This document shows, one piece after another, positions 12,691 through 28,310 of a stretch of 64,000 bases of DNA. The stretch's first letter is position 1. Every line of letters starts with the position of its first letter. A model generated the notes under the pieces. The model made no database searches. It had not been told where the DNA came from and was given only the letters and a program-made list of their open reading frames with translations. This DNA comes from Ptiloglossa arizonensis. Lineage: Eukaryota > Arthropoda > Insecta > Hymenoptera > Colletidae. Location: positions 682,001 through 746,000 of the forward strand of contig NW_027478440.1 in the NCBI RefSeq assembly GCF_051014685.1, given 5' to 3'. Both the position numbers and the translations under genes were made by a program.

Positions 12691-13318
12691 ATACTTTATA
12701 CGTTATAGGTGTTACGTTATACGTTATACGTCATAGGTTATACGTTATATGTTATACGTTATACGTTATACGTTATACGTCATACGTTATACGTTATACG
12801 TTATACGTTATACGTTATACGTTATACGTTATACGTTATTCGTAATACGTTATACGTGATACGTTATACTTTGTACGTTATACGTTATACGTTATACGTT
12901 ATACGTTATACATTATACGTTATACGTTATACGTTATACGTCATAGGTTATACGTTATATGTTATACGTTATACGTTATACGTTATACGTCATACGTTAT
13001 ACGTTATACGTTATACGTTATACGTTATACGTTATACGTTATACGTTATACGTTATACGTTATACGTTATACGTTATACGTTATACGTTATACGTTATAC
13101 GTTATACGTTGTACGTTATACGTTATAAGTTGTACGTTATACGATATACGTTATACGCCATTCTTTATACGTTCTTCGTTACACGTTATACGTTATACGT
13201 TATACGTTATACGTTTTACGTTATTCGTTATACGTTATACGTTATACGATATACGTTATACGTTATACGTTATACGTTATGCGTCATACGTTCTACGATA
13301 TTCGTTATACGTTATACG

Positions 13319-16300
13319 TTATACGTTATACGTTATACGTTATACGTTATACGTTATACGTTATACGTGATACGTTATACGTTATACGTTATACGTTATA
13401 CGTTATACGTTATACGTTATACGTTATACGTTATACGTTATACGTTACACGTTACACGTTATACGTTACACGTTATACGTTATACGTTATACGTTATAGG
13501 TTATACGTTATACGTTATACGTTATACGTTATACGTTATACGTTATACGTTATACGTTATACGTTATACGTTATAGGTTTTACGTTATACGTTATACGTT
13601 ATACGTTATACGTTATACGTTATACGTTATACGTTATACGTTATACGTTATACGTTATACGTTATACGTTGTACGTTATACGTTATAAGTTGTACGTTAT
13701 ACGATATACGTTATACGTTATTCGTTATACGTTATACGTTATACGTTATACGTTATACGTTATACGATATACGTTATACGTTATACGTTATTCGTAATAC
13801 GTTATACGTGATACGTTATACTTTGTACGTTATACGTTATACGTTATACGTTATACATTATACGTTATACGTTATACATTACATGTTATGCGTTATACGT
13901 TATACGTTATACGTTATACGTTATACGTTATACGTTATACGTTATACGTTATACGTTATACGTTATACGTTATACGTTATACGTTATACGTTATACGTTT
14001 TACGATATTCGTTATACGTTATACGTTATACGTTATACGTTATACGTTATACGTTATACGTCATACGTTACACGTTATACGTTATACGTTATACGTTATA
14101 CGTTATACGTTATACGTTATACGTTGTACGTTATACGTTATACGTTGTACGTTATACGATATACGTTATACGTTATTCTTTATACGTTCTTCGTTACACG
14201 TTGTACGTTATACGTTATACGTTATACGTTTTACGTTATTCGTTATACGTTATACGTTATACGAAATACGTTATACGTTATACGTTATACGTTATGCGTT
14301 ATACGTTCTACGATATTCGTTATACGTTATAGGTTATTAGTTATACGTTATACGTTATACGTTATACGTCATAGATTATACGTTATACGTTATGCGTTAT
14401 ACGTTATACGTTATACGTTATACGTTATACGTTATACGTTATACGTTATACGTTATACGTTATACGTTATACGTGATACGTTATACGTTATACGTTATAC
14501 GTTATACGTTATACGTTATACGTTATACGTTATACGTTATACGTTATACGTTATACGTTATAGCTTATACGTTATACGTTATACGTTATACGTTATACGT
14601 TATACGTTATACGTTATACGTTATACGTTATACGTTATACGTTGTACGTTATACGTTATAAGTTGTACGTTATACGATATACGTTATACGTTATTCGTTA
14701 TACGTTATACGTTATACGTTATACGTTATACGTTATACGATATACGTTATACGTTATACGTTATACGTTATACGTTATGCGTTATACGTTCTACGATATT
14801 CGTTATTCGTTATACGTTATTAGTTATACGTTATACGTTATACGTTATACGTCATAGGTTATACGTTATACGTTATGCGTTATACGTTATACATTATACG
14901 TTATACGATATACGTTATGCGTTATGCGTTATGCGTTCTTCGTTACACGTTATACGTTATTCGGTATGCGTTATACGTTATACGTTATACGTTATACGTT
15001 ATACTTTATACGTTATACGTTATACGTTATACGCTATACGTTATACGTTATACGTTATACGTTATACGTTATACGTTATACGTTACACGTTATACGTCAT
15101 AGGTTATACGTTATACGTTATACGTTATACGTTATACGTTATACGTTATACGTTGTACGTTATACGTTATAAGTTGTACGTTATACGATATACGTTATAC
15201 GTTATTCTTTATACGTTCTTCGTTACACGTTATACGTTATACGTTATACGTTATACGTTATACGTTTTACGTTATTCGTTATACGTTATACGTTATACGA
15301 TATACGTTATACGTTATACGTTATACGTTATACGTTATACGTTATACGTTATACGTTATACGTTATACGTTACACGTTATACGTCATAGGTTATAAGTTA
15401 TACGTTATACGTTATACGTTATACGTTATACGTTATACGTTATACTTTATACGTTATAGGTGTTACGTTATACGTTATACGTCATAGGTTATACGTTGTA
15501 TGTTATACGTTATACGTTATACGTTATACGTCATACGTTATACGTTATACGTTATACGTTATACGTTATACGTTATACGTTATACGTTATACGTTATACG
15601 TTATACGTTATACGATATACGTTATACGATATACGTTATACGTTATGCGTTATGCGTTCTTCGTTACACGATATACGTTATTCGGTATGCGTTATACGTT
15701 ATACGTTATACGTTATACGTTACACGTTATACGTCATAGGTTATAAGTTATACGTTATACGTTATACGTTATACGTTATACGTTATACGTTATACTTTAT
15801 ACGTTATAGGTGTTACGTTATACGTTATACGTCATAGGTTATACGTTGTACGTTATACGTTATACGTTATACGTTATACGTTATACGTTATACGTTATAC
15901 GTTATACGTTATACGTCATAGGTTATACGTTGAACGTTATACGTTATACGTAGTATGTAATGCGTCGTACGTTTTACGTTATTCGTTATACGTTATACGT
16001 TATACGTTGTACGTTATACGTTATACGTTGTACGTTATACGCTATACGTTATACGTTATACGTTATACGTTATACGTTATACGTTATACGTTATACGTTA
16101 TACGTTATACGTTACACGTTATACGTTATACGTTATACGTTATACGATATACGTTATACGTTATACGTTATACGTTATGCGTTATACGTTCTACGGTATT
16201 CGTTATATGTTATACGTTATTAGTTATACGTTATACGTTATACGTTATACGTCATAGGTTATACGTTATACGTTATGCGTTATACGTTATACATTATACG

Positions 16301-19300
16301 TTATACGATATACGTTATACGTTATGCGTTATGCGTTCTTCGTTACACGTTATACGTTATTCGGTATGCGTTATACGTTATACGTTATACGTTATACGTT
16401 ATACTTTATACGTTATACGTTATACGTTATACGTTATACGTTATACGTTATACGTTATACGTTATACGTTATACGTTTTACGTTATTCGTTATACGTTAT
16501 ACGTTATACGATATACGTTATACGTTATACGTTATACGTTATACGTTATACGTTATACGTTATACGTTATACGTTATACGTTACACGTTATACGTCATAG
16601 GTTATAAGTTATACGTTATACGTTATACGTTATACGTTATACGTTATACGTTATACGTTATACGTTATACGTTATACGTTGTACGTTATACGTTATAAGT
16701 TGTACGTTATATGATATATGTTATACGTTATTCTTTATACGTTCTTCGTTACACGCTATACGTTATACGTTATACGTTATACGTTTTACGTTATTCGTTA
16801 TACGTTATACGTTATACGATATACGTTATACGTTATGCGTTATACGTTATGCGTTATACGTTCTACGTATTCGTTATACGTTATACGTTATTTGTTATAC
16901 GTTATACGTTATACGTTATACGTCATAGGTTATACGTTATACGTTATGCGTTATACGTTATACATTATACGTTATACGATATACGTTATACGTTATACGT
17001 TATGCGTTCTTCGATACACGTTATACGTTATTCGGTATGCGTTATACGTTATACGTTATACGTTATACGTTATACGTTATACGTTATGCGTTATACGTTC
17101 TACGATATTCGTTATACGTTATAGGTTATTAGTTATACGTTATACGTTATACGTTATACGTCATAGATTATACGTTATACGTTATGCGTTATACGTTATA
17201 CGTTATACGTTATACGTTATACGTTATACGTTATACGTTATACGTTATACGTTATACGTTATACGTTATACGTTACACGTTACACGTTATACGTTATACG
17301 TTATACGTTATACGTTATACGTTATACGTTATACGTTATACGTTATACGTTATACGTTATGCGTTATACGTTCTACGATATTCGTTATACGTTATAGGTT
17401 ATTAGTTATACGTTATACGTTATACGTTATACGTCATAGATTATACGTTATACGTTATGCGTTATACGTTATACGTTATACGTTATACGTTATACGTTAT
17501 ACGTTATACGTTATACGTTATACGTTATACGTTATACGTTATACGTTATACGTTATACGTTATACGTTATACGTTATACGTTATACGTTATACGTTATAC
17601 GTTATACGTTATACGTTATACGTTATACGTTATACGTTACACGTTGCACGTTATACGTTATACGTTATACGTTATACGTTATACGTTATACGTTATACGT
17701 TATACGTTATACGTTATACGTTATACGTTGTACGTTATACGTTATAAGTTGTACGTTATATGATATACGTTATACGTTATTCTTTATACGTTCTTCGTTA
17801 CACGCTATACGTTATACGTTATACGTTATACGTTTTACGTTATTCGTTATACGTTATACGTTATACGATATACGTTATACGTTATGCGTTATACGTTATG
17901 CGTTATACGTTCTACGTATTCGTTATACGTTATACGTTATTTGTTATACGTTATACGTTATACGTTATACGTCATAGGTTATACGTTATACGTTATGCGT
18001 TATACGTTATACATTATACGTTATACGATATACGTTATACGTTATACGTTATGCGTTCTTCGATACACGTTATACGTTATTCGGTATGCGTTATACGTTA
18101 TACGTTATACGTTATACGTTATACGTTATACGTTATACTTTATACGTTATACGTTTACGTCATAGGTTATACGTTATACGTCATAGGTTATACGTTATAC
18201 GTTATACGTTGTACGTTATACGTTATAAGTTATACGTTATACGTCATAGGTTATACTTTGAACGTTATACGTTATACGTTACACGGTATACGTCATAGGT
18301 TATACGTTATACGTCATAGGTTATACGTTATACGTTATACGTTGTACGTTATACGTTATAAGTTATACGTTATACGTCATAGGTTATACGTTGAACGTTA
18401 TACGTTATACGTAGTATGTAATGCGTCGTACGTTTTACGTTATTCGTTATTCGTTATACGTCATACGTTATACGTTATACGTTATACGTTATACGTTATA
18501 CGTTATACGTTATACGTCATAGGTTATACGTTATACGTTATACGTTATGCGTTATACGTTATACGTTATACATTATACGTTATACGTTATACGTTATACG
18601 TTATACGTTATACGTTATACGTTATACGTTATACGTTATACGGTATACGTTATACGTTATACGTTATACGTTATACGTTATGCGTTATACGTTCTACGAT
18701 ATTCGTTATACGTTATACGTTATTAGTTATACGTTATACGTTATACGTTATACGTCATAGGTTATACGTTATACGTTTTGCGTTATACGTTATACATTAT
18801 ACGTTATACGATATACGTTATACGTTATGCGTTATGCGTTCTTCGTTACACGTTATACGTTATTCGGTGTGCGTTATACGTTATACGTTATACGTTATAC
18901 GTTATACGTTATACGTTATACTTTATACGTTATACGTTATACGTCATAGGTTATACGTTATACGTTATACGTTGTACGTTATACGTTATAAGTTATACGT
19001 TATACGTCATAGGTTATACGTTGAACGTTATACGTTATACGTAGTATGTAATGCGTCGTACGTTTTACGTTATTCGTTATACGTTATACGTTATACGTTG
19101 TACGTTATACGTTATACGTTATACGTTATACGCTATACGTTATACGTTATACGTTATACGTTATACGTTATACGTTATACGTTATACGTTATACGTTATA
19201 CGATATACGTTATACGTTATACGTTATACGTTATACGTTATACGTTGTACGTTATACGTTATAAGTTGTACGTTATACGATATACGTTATACGTTATTCT

Positions 19301-22300
19301 TTATACGTTCTTCGTTACACGTTATACATTATACGTTATACGTTATACGTTATACGTTTTACGTTATTCGTTATACGTTATACGTTATACGATATACGTT
19401 ATACGTTATACGTTATACGTTATACGTTACACGTTATACGTTATACGTTATACGTTATACGTTATAAGTTATACGTTATACGTTATACGTTATACGTTGT
19501 ACGGTATACGTTATACGTTATACGTTATACGTTATACGTTATACGTTATACGTTATACGTTATACGTTATACGTTATACGTTATACGTTATACGTTATAC
19601 GTTATACGCTATACGTTATACGTTATACGTTATACGTAATACGTTATACGTTATACGTTATACGTTATACGTTATACGTTATACGTTATACGTTATGCGT
19701 TATACGTTCTACGATATTCGTTATACGTTATAGGTTATTAGTTATACGTTATACGTTATACGTTATACGTCATAGATTATACGTTATACGTTATGCGTTA
19801 TACGTTATACGTTATACGTTATACGTTATACGTTATTCGTTATACGTTATACGTTATACGTTATACGTTATACGTTATACGTTATACGTTATACGTTATA
19901 CGTTATACGTTATACGTTATACGTTATACGTTATACGTTATACGTTATACGTTATACGTTATACGTTATACGTTACACGTTACACGTTATACGTTATACG
20001 TTATACGTTATACGTTATACGTTATACGTTATACGTTATACGTTATACGTTATACGTTATACGTTATACGTTGTACGTTATACGTTATAAGTTGTACGTT
20101 ATATGATATACGTTATACGTTCTTCTTTATACGTTCTTCGTTACACGCTATACGTTATACGTTATACGTTATACGTTTTACGTTATTCGTTATACGTTAT
20201 ACGTTATACGATATACGTTATACGTTATGCGTTATACGTTATGCGTTATACGTTCTACGTATTCGTTATACGTTATACGTTATTTGTTATACGTTATACG
20301 TTATACGTTATACGTCATAGGTTATACGTTATACGTTATGCGTTATACGTTATACATTATACGTTATACGATATACGTTATACGTTATACGTTATGCGTT
20401 CTTCGATACACGTTATACGTTATTCGGTATGCGTTATACGTTATACGTTATACGTTATACGTTATACGTTATACGTTATACGTTATACTTTATACGTTAT
20501 ACGTTTACGTCATAGGTTATACGTTATACGTCATAGGTTATACGTTATACGTTATACGTTGTACGTTATACGTTATAAGTTATACGTTATACGTCATAGG
20601 TTATACTTTGAACGTTATACGTTATACGTTACACGGTATACGTCATAGGTTATACGTTATACGTCATAGGTTATACGTTATACGTTATACGTTGTACGTT
20701 ATACGTTATAAGTTATACGTTATACGTCATAGGTTATACGTTGAACGTTATACGTTATACGTAGTATGTAATGCGTCGTACGTTTTACGTTATTCGTTAT
20801 TCGTTATACGTTATACGTTATACGTTATACGTTATACGTTATACGTTATACGTTATACGTTATACGTTATACGTTATACGTTATACGTTATACGTCATAG
20901 GTTATACGTTATACGTTATACGTTATGCGTTATACGTTATACGTTATACATTATACGTTATACGTTATACGTTATACGTTATACGTTATACGTTATACGT
21001 TATACGTTATACGGTATACGTTATACGTTATACGTTATACGTTATACGTTATGCGTTATACGTTCTACGATATTCGTTATACGTTATACGTTATTAGTTA
21101 TACGTTATACGTTATACGTTATACGTCATAGGTTATACGTTATACGTTATGCGTTATACGTTATACATTATACGTTATACGATATACGTTATACGTTATG
21201 CGTTATGCGTTCTTCGTTACACGTTATACGTTATTCGGTGTGCGTTATACGTTATACGTTATACGTTATACGTTATACGTTATACTTTATACGTTATACG
21301 TTATACGTCATAGGTTATACGTTATACGTTATACGTTGTACGTTATACGTTATAAGTTATAAGTTATACGTCATAGGTTATACGTTGAACGTTATACGTT
21401 ATACGTAGTATGTAATGCGTCGTACGTTTTACGTTATTCGTTATACGTTATACGTTATACGTTGTACGTTATACGTTATACGTTATACGTTATACGCTAT
21501 ACGTTATACGTTATACGTTATACGTTATACGTTATACGTTATACGTTATACGTTATACGTTATACGTTATACGTTATACGTTATACGTTATACGTTATAC
21601 GTTATACGTTATACGTTGTACGTTATACGTTATAAGTTGTACGTTATACGATATACGTTATACGTTATTCTTTATACGTTCTTCGTTACACGTTATACAT
21701 TATACGTTATACGTTATACGTTATACGTTTTACGTTATTCGTTATACGTTATACGTTATACGATATACGTTATACGTTATACGTTATACGTTATACGTTA
21801 CACGTTATACGTTATACTTTATACGTTATAGGTGTTACGTTATACGTTATACGTCATAGGTTATACGTTATATGTTATACGTTATACGTTATACGTTATA
21901 CGTCATACGTTATACGTTATACGTTATACGTTATACGTTATACGTTATACGTTATACGTTATTCGTAATACGTTATACGTGATACGTTATACTTTGTACG
22001 TTATACGTTATACGTTATACGTTATACGTTATACATTATACGTTATACGTTATACGTTATACGTCATAGGTTATACGTTATATGTTATACGTTATACGTT
22101 ATACGTTATACGTCATACGTTATACGTTATACGTTATACGTTATACGTTATACGTTATACGTTATACGTTATACGTTATACGTTATACGTTATACGTTAT
22201 ACGTTATACGTTATACGTTATACGTTATACGTTGTACGTTATACGTTATAAGTTGTACGTTATACGATATACGTTATACGCCATTCTTTATACGTTCTTC

Positions 22301-22441
22301 GTTACACGTTATACGTTATACGTTATACGTTATACGTTTTACGTTATTCGTTATACGTTATACGTTATACGATATACGTTATACGTTATACGTTATACGT
22401 TATGCGTCATACGTTCTACGATATTCGTTATACGTTATACG
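13319..22441 (+). repeat. 9.13-kb tandem duplication, copy B
   Basis: Second copy of the 9.13-kb unit, directly abutting copy A. The junction at about 13,318 joins ...TTCTACGATATTCG and perfect units to the sequence found at about 4,182. In copy B the equivalent position (about 22,441) instead goes on to TTATTAG and CGTCATAGG, so it is B that continues into the original downstream sequence. The copy holds the same landmarks as A, including module S at 15950, 18411, 19041, 20761 and 21405, three type-a deletions and two type-b deletions. Confidence 0.85.
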
Positions 22442-23403
22442 TTATTAGTTATACGTTATACGTTATACGTTATACGTCATAGGTTATACGTTATACGTTA
22501 TGCGTTATACGTTATACATTATACGTTATACGATATACGTTATACGTTATGCGTTATGCGTTCTTCGTTACACGTTATACGTTATTCGGTATGCGTTATA
22601 CGTTATACGTTATACGTTATACGTTATACGTTATACTTTATACGTTATACGTTATACGTTATGCGTTATACGTTATCCGTTATACGTTATACGTTACACG
22701 TTATACGTCATAGGTTATACGTTATACGTTATACGTTATACGTTATACGTTATACGTTATACGTTATACGTCATAGGTCATACGTTATATGTTATACGTT
22801 ATACGTTATACGTTATACGTCATACGTTATACGTTATACGTTATACGTTATACGTTATACGTTATACGTTATACGTTATACGTTATACGTTATACGTTAT
22901 ACGTTATACGTTATACGTTATACGTTATACGTTGTACGTTATACGTTATAAGTTGTACGTTATACGATATACGTTATACGCCATTCTTTATACGTTCTTC
23001 GTTACACGTTATACGTTATACGTTATACGTTATACGTTTTACGTTATTCGTTATACGTTATACGTTATACGATATACGTTATACGTTATACGTTATACGT
23101 TATGCGTCATACGTTCTACGATATTCGTCATACGTTATACGTTATTAGTTATACGTTATACGTTATACGTTATACGTCATAGGTTATACGTTATACGTTA
23201 TGCGTTATACGTTATACATTATACGTTATACGATATACGTTATACGTTATGCGTTATGCGTTCTTCGTTACACGTTATACGTTATTCGGTATGCGTTATA
23301 CGTTATACGTTATACGTTATACGTTATACGTTATACTTTATACGTTATACGTTATACGTTATACGTTATACGTTATACGTTATACGTTATACGTTATACG
23401 TTG
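21388..23403 (+). repeat. 2,016-bp tandem unit, copy 1
   Basis: Matches the next unit at an offset of exactly 288 heptamers, from module S at 21405/23421 through module J. It overlaps the right end of copy B. The leading TTGAACG of module S at 21385 is TTGTACG at 23401, which places the left boundary just right of 21,388. A 700-bp internal duplication lies inside: GCGTCATACG at 22404 and 23104. Confidence 0.8.
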
Positions 23404-25330
23404 TACGTTATACGTTATACGTAGTATGTAATGCGTCGTACGTTTTACGTTATTCGTTATACGTTATACGTTATACGTTGTACGTTATACGTTATACGTT
23501 ATACGTTATACGCTATACGTTATACGTTATACGTTATACGTTATACGTTATACGTTATACGTTATACGTTATACGTTATACGTTATACGTTATACGTTAT
23601 ACGTTATACGTTATACGTTATACGTTATACGTTGTACGTTATACGTTATAAGTTGTACGTTATACGATATACGTTATACGTTATTCTTTATACGTTCTTC
23701 GTTACACGTTATACATTATACGTTATACGTTATACGTTATACGTTTTACGTTATTCGTTATACGTTATACGTTATACGATATACGTTATACGTTATACGT
23801 TATACGTTATACGTTACACGTTATACGTTATACTTTATACGTTATAGGTGTTACGTTATACGTTATACGTCATAGGTTATACGTTATATGTTATACGTTA
23901 TACGTTATACGTTATACGTCATACGTTATACGTTATACGTTATACGTTATACGTTATACGTTATACGTTATACGTTATTCGTAATACGTTATACGTGATA
24001 CGTTATACTTTGTACGTTATACGTTATACGTTATACGTTATACGTTATACATTATACGTTATACGTTATACGTTATACGTCATAGGTTATACGTTATATG
24101 TTATACGTTATACGTTATACGTTATACGTCATACGTTATACGTTATACGTTATACGTTATACGTTATACGTTATACGTTATACGTTATACGTTATACGTT
24201 ATACGTTATACGTTATACGTTATACGTTATACGTTATACGTTATACGTTGTACGTTATACGTTATAAGTTGTACGTTATACGATATACGTTATACGCCAT
24301 TCTTTATACGTTCTTCGTTACACGTTATACGTTATACGTTATACGTTATACGTTTTACGTTATTCGTTATACGTTATACGTTATACGATATACGTTATAC
24401 GTTATACGTTATACGTTATGCGTCATACGTTCTACGATATTCGTTATACGTTATACGTTATTAGTTATACGTTATACGTTATACGTTATACGTCATAGGT
24501 TATACGTTATACGTTATGCGTTATACGTTATACATTATACGTTATACGATATACGTTATACGTTATGCGTTATGCGTTCTTCGTTACACGTTATACGTTA
24601 TTCGGTATGCGTTATACGTTATACGTTATACGTTATACGTTATACGTTATACTTTATACGTTATACGTTATACGTTATGCGTTATACGTTATCCGTTATA
24701 CGTTATACGTTACACGTTATACGTCATAGGTTATACGTTATACGTTATACGTTATACGTTATACGTTATACGTTATACGTTATACGTCATAGGTCATACG
24801 TTATATGTTATACGTTATACGTTATACGTTATACGTCATACGTTATACGTTATACGTTATACGTTATACGTTATACGTTATACGTTATACGTTATACGTT
24901 ATACGTTATACGTTATACGTTATACGTTATACGTTATACGTTATACGTTGTACGTTATACGTTATAAGTTGTACGTTATACGATATACGTTATACGCCAT
25001 TCTTTATACGTTCTTCGTTACACGTTATACGTTATACGTTATACGTTATACGTTTTACGTTATTCGTTATACGTTATACGTTATACGATATACGTTATAC
25101 GTTATACGTTATACGTTATGCGTCATACGTTCTACGATATTCGTTATACGTTATACGTTATTAGTTATACGTTATACGTTATACGTTATACGTCATAGGT
25201 TATACGTTATACGTTATGCGTTATACGTTATACATTATACGTTATACGATATACGTTATACGTTATGCGTTATGCGTTCTTCGTTACACGTTATACGTTA
25301 TTCGGTATGCGTTATACGTTATACGTTATA
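23404..25330 (+). repeat. 2,016-bp tandem unit, copy 2 (incomplete at its right end)
   Basis: Module S at 23421, module G near 23830, and GCGTCATACGTTCTACG at 24420 all have partners 2,016 bp upstream. One difference seen is ATTCGTCATACG in copy 1 (about 23,125) against ATTCGTTATACG here. The match stops at about 25,330, where a GTTATCCG unit replaces the expected ACTTTATACG, about 90 bp before a full period would be complete. Confidence 0.75.
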
Positions 25331-26335
25331 CGTTATACGTTATCCGTTATACGTTATACGTTACACGTTATACGTCATAGGTTATACGTTATACGTTATA
25401 CGTTATACGTTATACGTTATACGTTATACGTTATACGTCATAGGTCATACGTTATATGTTATACGTTATACGTTATACGTTATACGTCATACGTTATACG
25501 TTATACGTTATACGTTATACGTTATACGTTATACGTTATACGTTATTCGTAATACGTTATACGTGATACGTTATACTTTGTACGTTATACGTTATACGTT
25601 ATACGTTATACATTATACGTTATACGTTATACATTACATGTTATACGTTATACATTACATGTTATGCGTTATACGTTATACGTTATACGTTATACGTTAT
25701 ACGTTATACGTTATACGTTATACGTTATACGTTATACGTGATACGTTATACGTTATACGTTATACGTTATACGTTATACGTTATACGTTATACGTTATAC
25801 GTTATACGTTATACGTTATACGTTATACGTTGTACGTTATACGTTATAAGTTGTACGTTATACGATATACGATATACGTTATACGTTATACGTTATACGT
25901 TATGCGTTATAGGTTCTACGATATTCGTTATACGTTATACGTTATTAGTTATACGTTATACGTTATACGTTATACGTCATAGGTTATACGTTATACGTTA
26001 TGCGGTATACGTTATACATTATACATTATACGTGATACGTTATACGTTATACGTTATACGTTATACGTTATACGTTATACGTTATACGTTATACGTTATA
26101 CGTTATACGTTATACGTTATACGTTATACGTTATACGTTATACGTTATACGTTATACGTTATACGTTATACGTTATACGTTATACGTTATACGTTATACG
26201 TTATACGTTATACGTTGTACGCTATACGTTATAAGTTGTACGTTATACGATATACGTTATACGTTATTCGTTATCCGTACTTCGTTACACGTTATACGTT
26301 ATACGTTATACGTTATACGTTTTACGATATACGAT
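24370..26335 (+). repeat. 1,967-bp tandem unit, copy 1
   Basis: Offset to the next copy is 281 heptamers, set by GCGTCATACG at 24420/26387 and ACGATATACG at 24385/26352. It holds a GTTATCCG unit, module T landmarks (GTAATACG, GTGATACG, and ACATTACATG twice) and a long perfect run near its right end. The left boundary falls between the GTTTTACG landmark (about 24,352, not shared) and 24,385. It overlaps the last kilobase of the 2,016-bp copy 2. Confidence 0.75.
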
Positions 26336-28310
26336 ATACGTTATACGTTATACGATATACGTTATACGTTATACGTTATACGTTATGCGTCATACGTTCT
26401 ACGATATTCGTTATACGTTATACGTTATTAGTTATACGTTATACGTTATACGTTATACGTCATAGGTTATACGTTATACGTTATGCGTTATACGTTATAC
26501 ATTATACGTTATACGATATACGTTATACGTTATGCGTTATGCGTTCTTCGTTACACGTTATACGTTATTCGGTATGCGTTATACGTTATACGTTATACGT
26601 TATACGTTATACGTTATACTTTATACGTTATACGTTATACGTTATGCGTTATACGTTATCCGTTATACGTTATACGTTACACGTTATACGTCATAGGTTA
26701 TACGTTATACGTTATACGTTATACGTTATACGTTATACGTTATACGTTATACGTCATAGGTCATACGTTATATGTTATACGTTATACGTTATACGTTATA
26801 CGTCATACGTTATACGTTATACGTTATACGTTATACGTTATACGTTATACGTTATACGTTATACGTTATACGTTATACGTTATACGTTATACGTTATACG
26901 TTATACGTTATACGTTGTACGTTATACGTTATAAGTTGTACGTTATACGATATACGTTATACGCCATTCTTTATACGTTCTTCGTTACACGTTATACGTT
27001 ATACGTTATACGTTATACGTTTTACGTTATTCGTTATACGTTATACGTTATACGATATACGTTATACGTTATACGTTATACGTTATGCGTCATACGTTCT
27101 ACGATATTCGTTATACGTTATACGTTATTAGTTATACGTTATACGTTATACGTTATACGTCATAGGTTATACGTTATACGTTATGCGTTATACGTTATAC
27201 ATTATACGTTATACGATATACGTTATACGTTATGCGTTATGCGTTCTTCGTTACACGTTATACGTTATTCGGTATGCGTTATACGTTATACGTTATACGT
27301 TATACGTTATCCGTTATACGTTATACGTTACACGTTATACGTCATAGGTTATACGTTATACGTTATACGTTATACGTTATACGTTATACGTTATACGTTA
27401 TACGTCATAGGTCATACGTTATATGTTATACGTTATACGTTATACGTTATACGTCATACGTTATACGTTATACGTTATACGTTATACGTTATACGTTATA
27501 CGTTATACGTTATTCGTAATACGTTATACGTGATACGTTATACTTTGTACGTTATACGTTATACGTTATACGTTATACATTATACGTTATACGTTATACA
27601 TTACATGTTATACGTTATACATTACATGTTATGCGTTATACGTTATACGTTATACGTTATACGTTATACGTTATACGTTATACGTTATACGTTATACGTT
27701 ATACGTGATACGTTATACGTTATACGTTATACGTTATACGTTATACGTTATACGTTATACGTTATACGTTATACGTTATACGTTATACGTTATACGTTGT
27801 ACGTTATACGTTATAAGTTGTACGTTATACGATATACGATATACGTTATACGTTATACGTTATACGTTATGCGTTATAGGTTCTACGATATTCGTTATAC
27901 GTTATACGTTATTAGTTATACGTTATACGTTATACGTTATACGTCATAGGTTATACGTTATACGTTATGCGGTATACGTTATACATTATACATTATACGT
28001 GATACGTTATACGTTATACGTTATACGTTATACGTTATACGTTATACGTTATACGTTATACGTTATACGTTATACGTTATACGTTATACGTTATACGTTA
28101 TACGTTATACGTTATACGTTATACGTTATACGTTATACGTTATACGTTATACGTTATACGTTGTACGCTATACGTTATAAGTTGTACGTTATACGATATA
28201 CGTTATACGTTATTCGTTATCCGTACTTCGTTACACGTTATACGTTATACGTTATACGTTATACGTTTTACGATATACGATATACGTTATACGTTATACG
28301 ATATACGTTA
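26336..28310 (+). repeat. 1,967-bp tandem unit, copy 2
   Basis: Repeats the preceding unit with the same landmark order. The offset is 1,967 bp for most of its length but 1,946 bp at the TTGTACGCTATACG landmark (26215/28161), so this copy has lost three heptamers in its terminal perfect run. Beyond about 28,310 it continues with ACTTTATACG and ACGGGTTACG instead of looping again. Confidence 0.75.

Larger units (their letters stand above)
4182..13318 (+). repeat. 9.13-kb tandem duplication, copy A
   Basis: This segment matches the following 9.12 kb landmark by landmark. The offset is 9,137 bp from about 4.18 to 4.86 kb, 9,130 bp from about 4.93 to 12.3 kb, and 9,123 bp from about 12.5 kb on, so two single-heptamer differences separate the copies. 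Substitutions seen between A and B are A5073/G14203, C7589/T16719, G9095/A18225, A10034/T19164 and T10073/A19203; I did not make a full alignment. The near-identity implies a recent duplication, or a concerted-evolution or assembly effect. The left boundary lies where the GTGATACG landmark (4230 and 13367) begins to match; the right boundary lies where copy B continues into TTATTAG at about 22,442. Confidence 0.85.
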
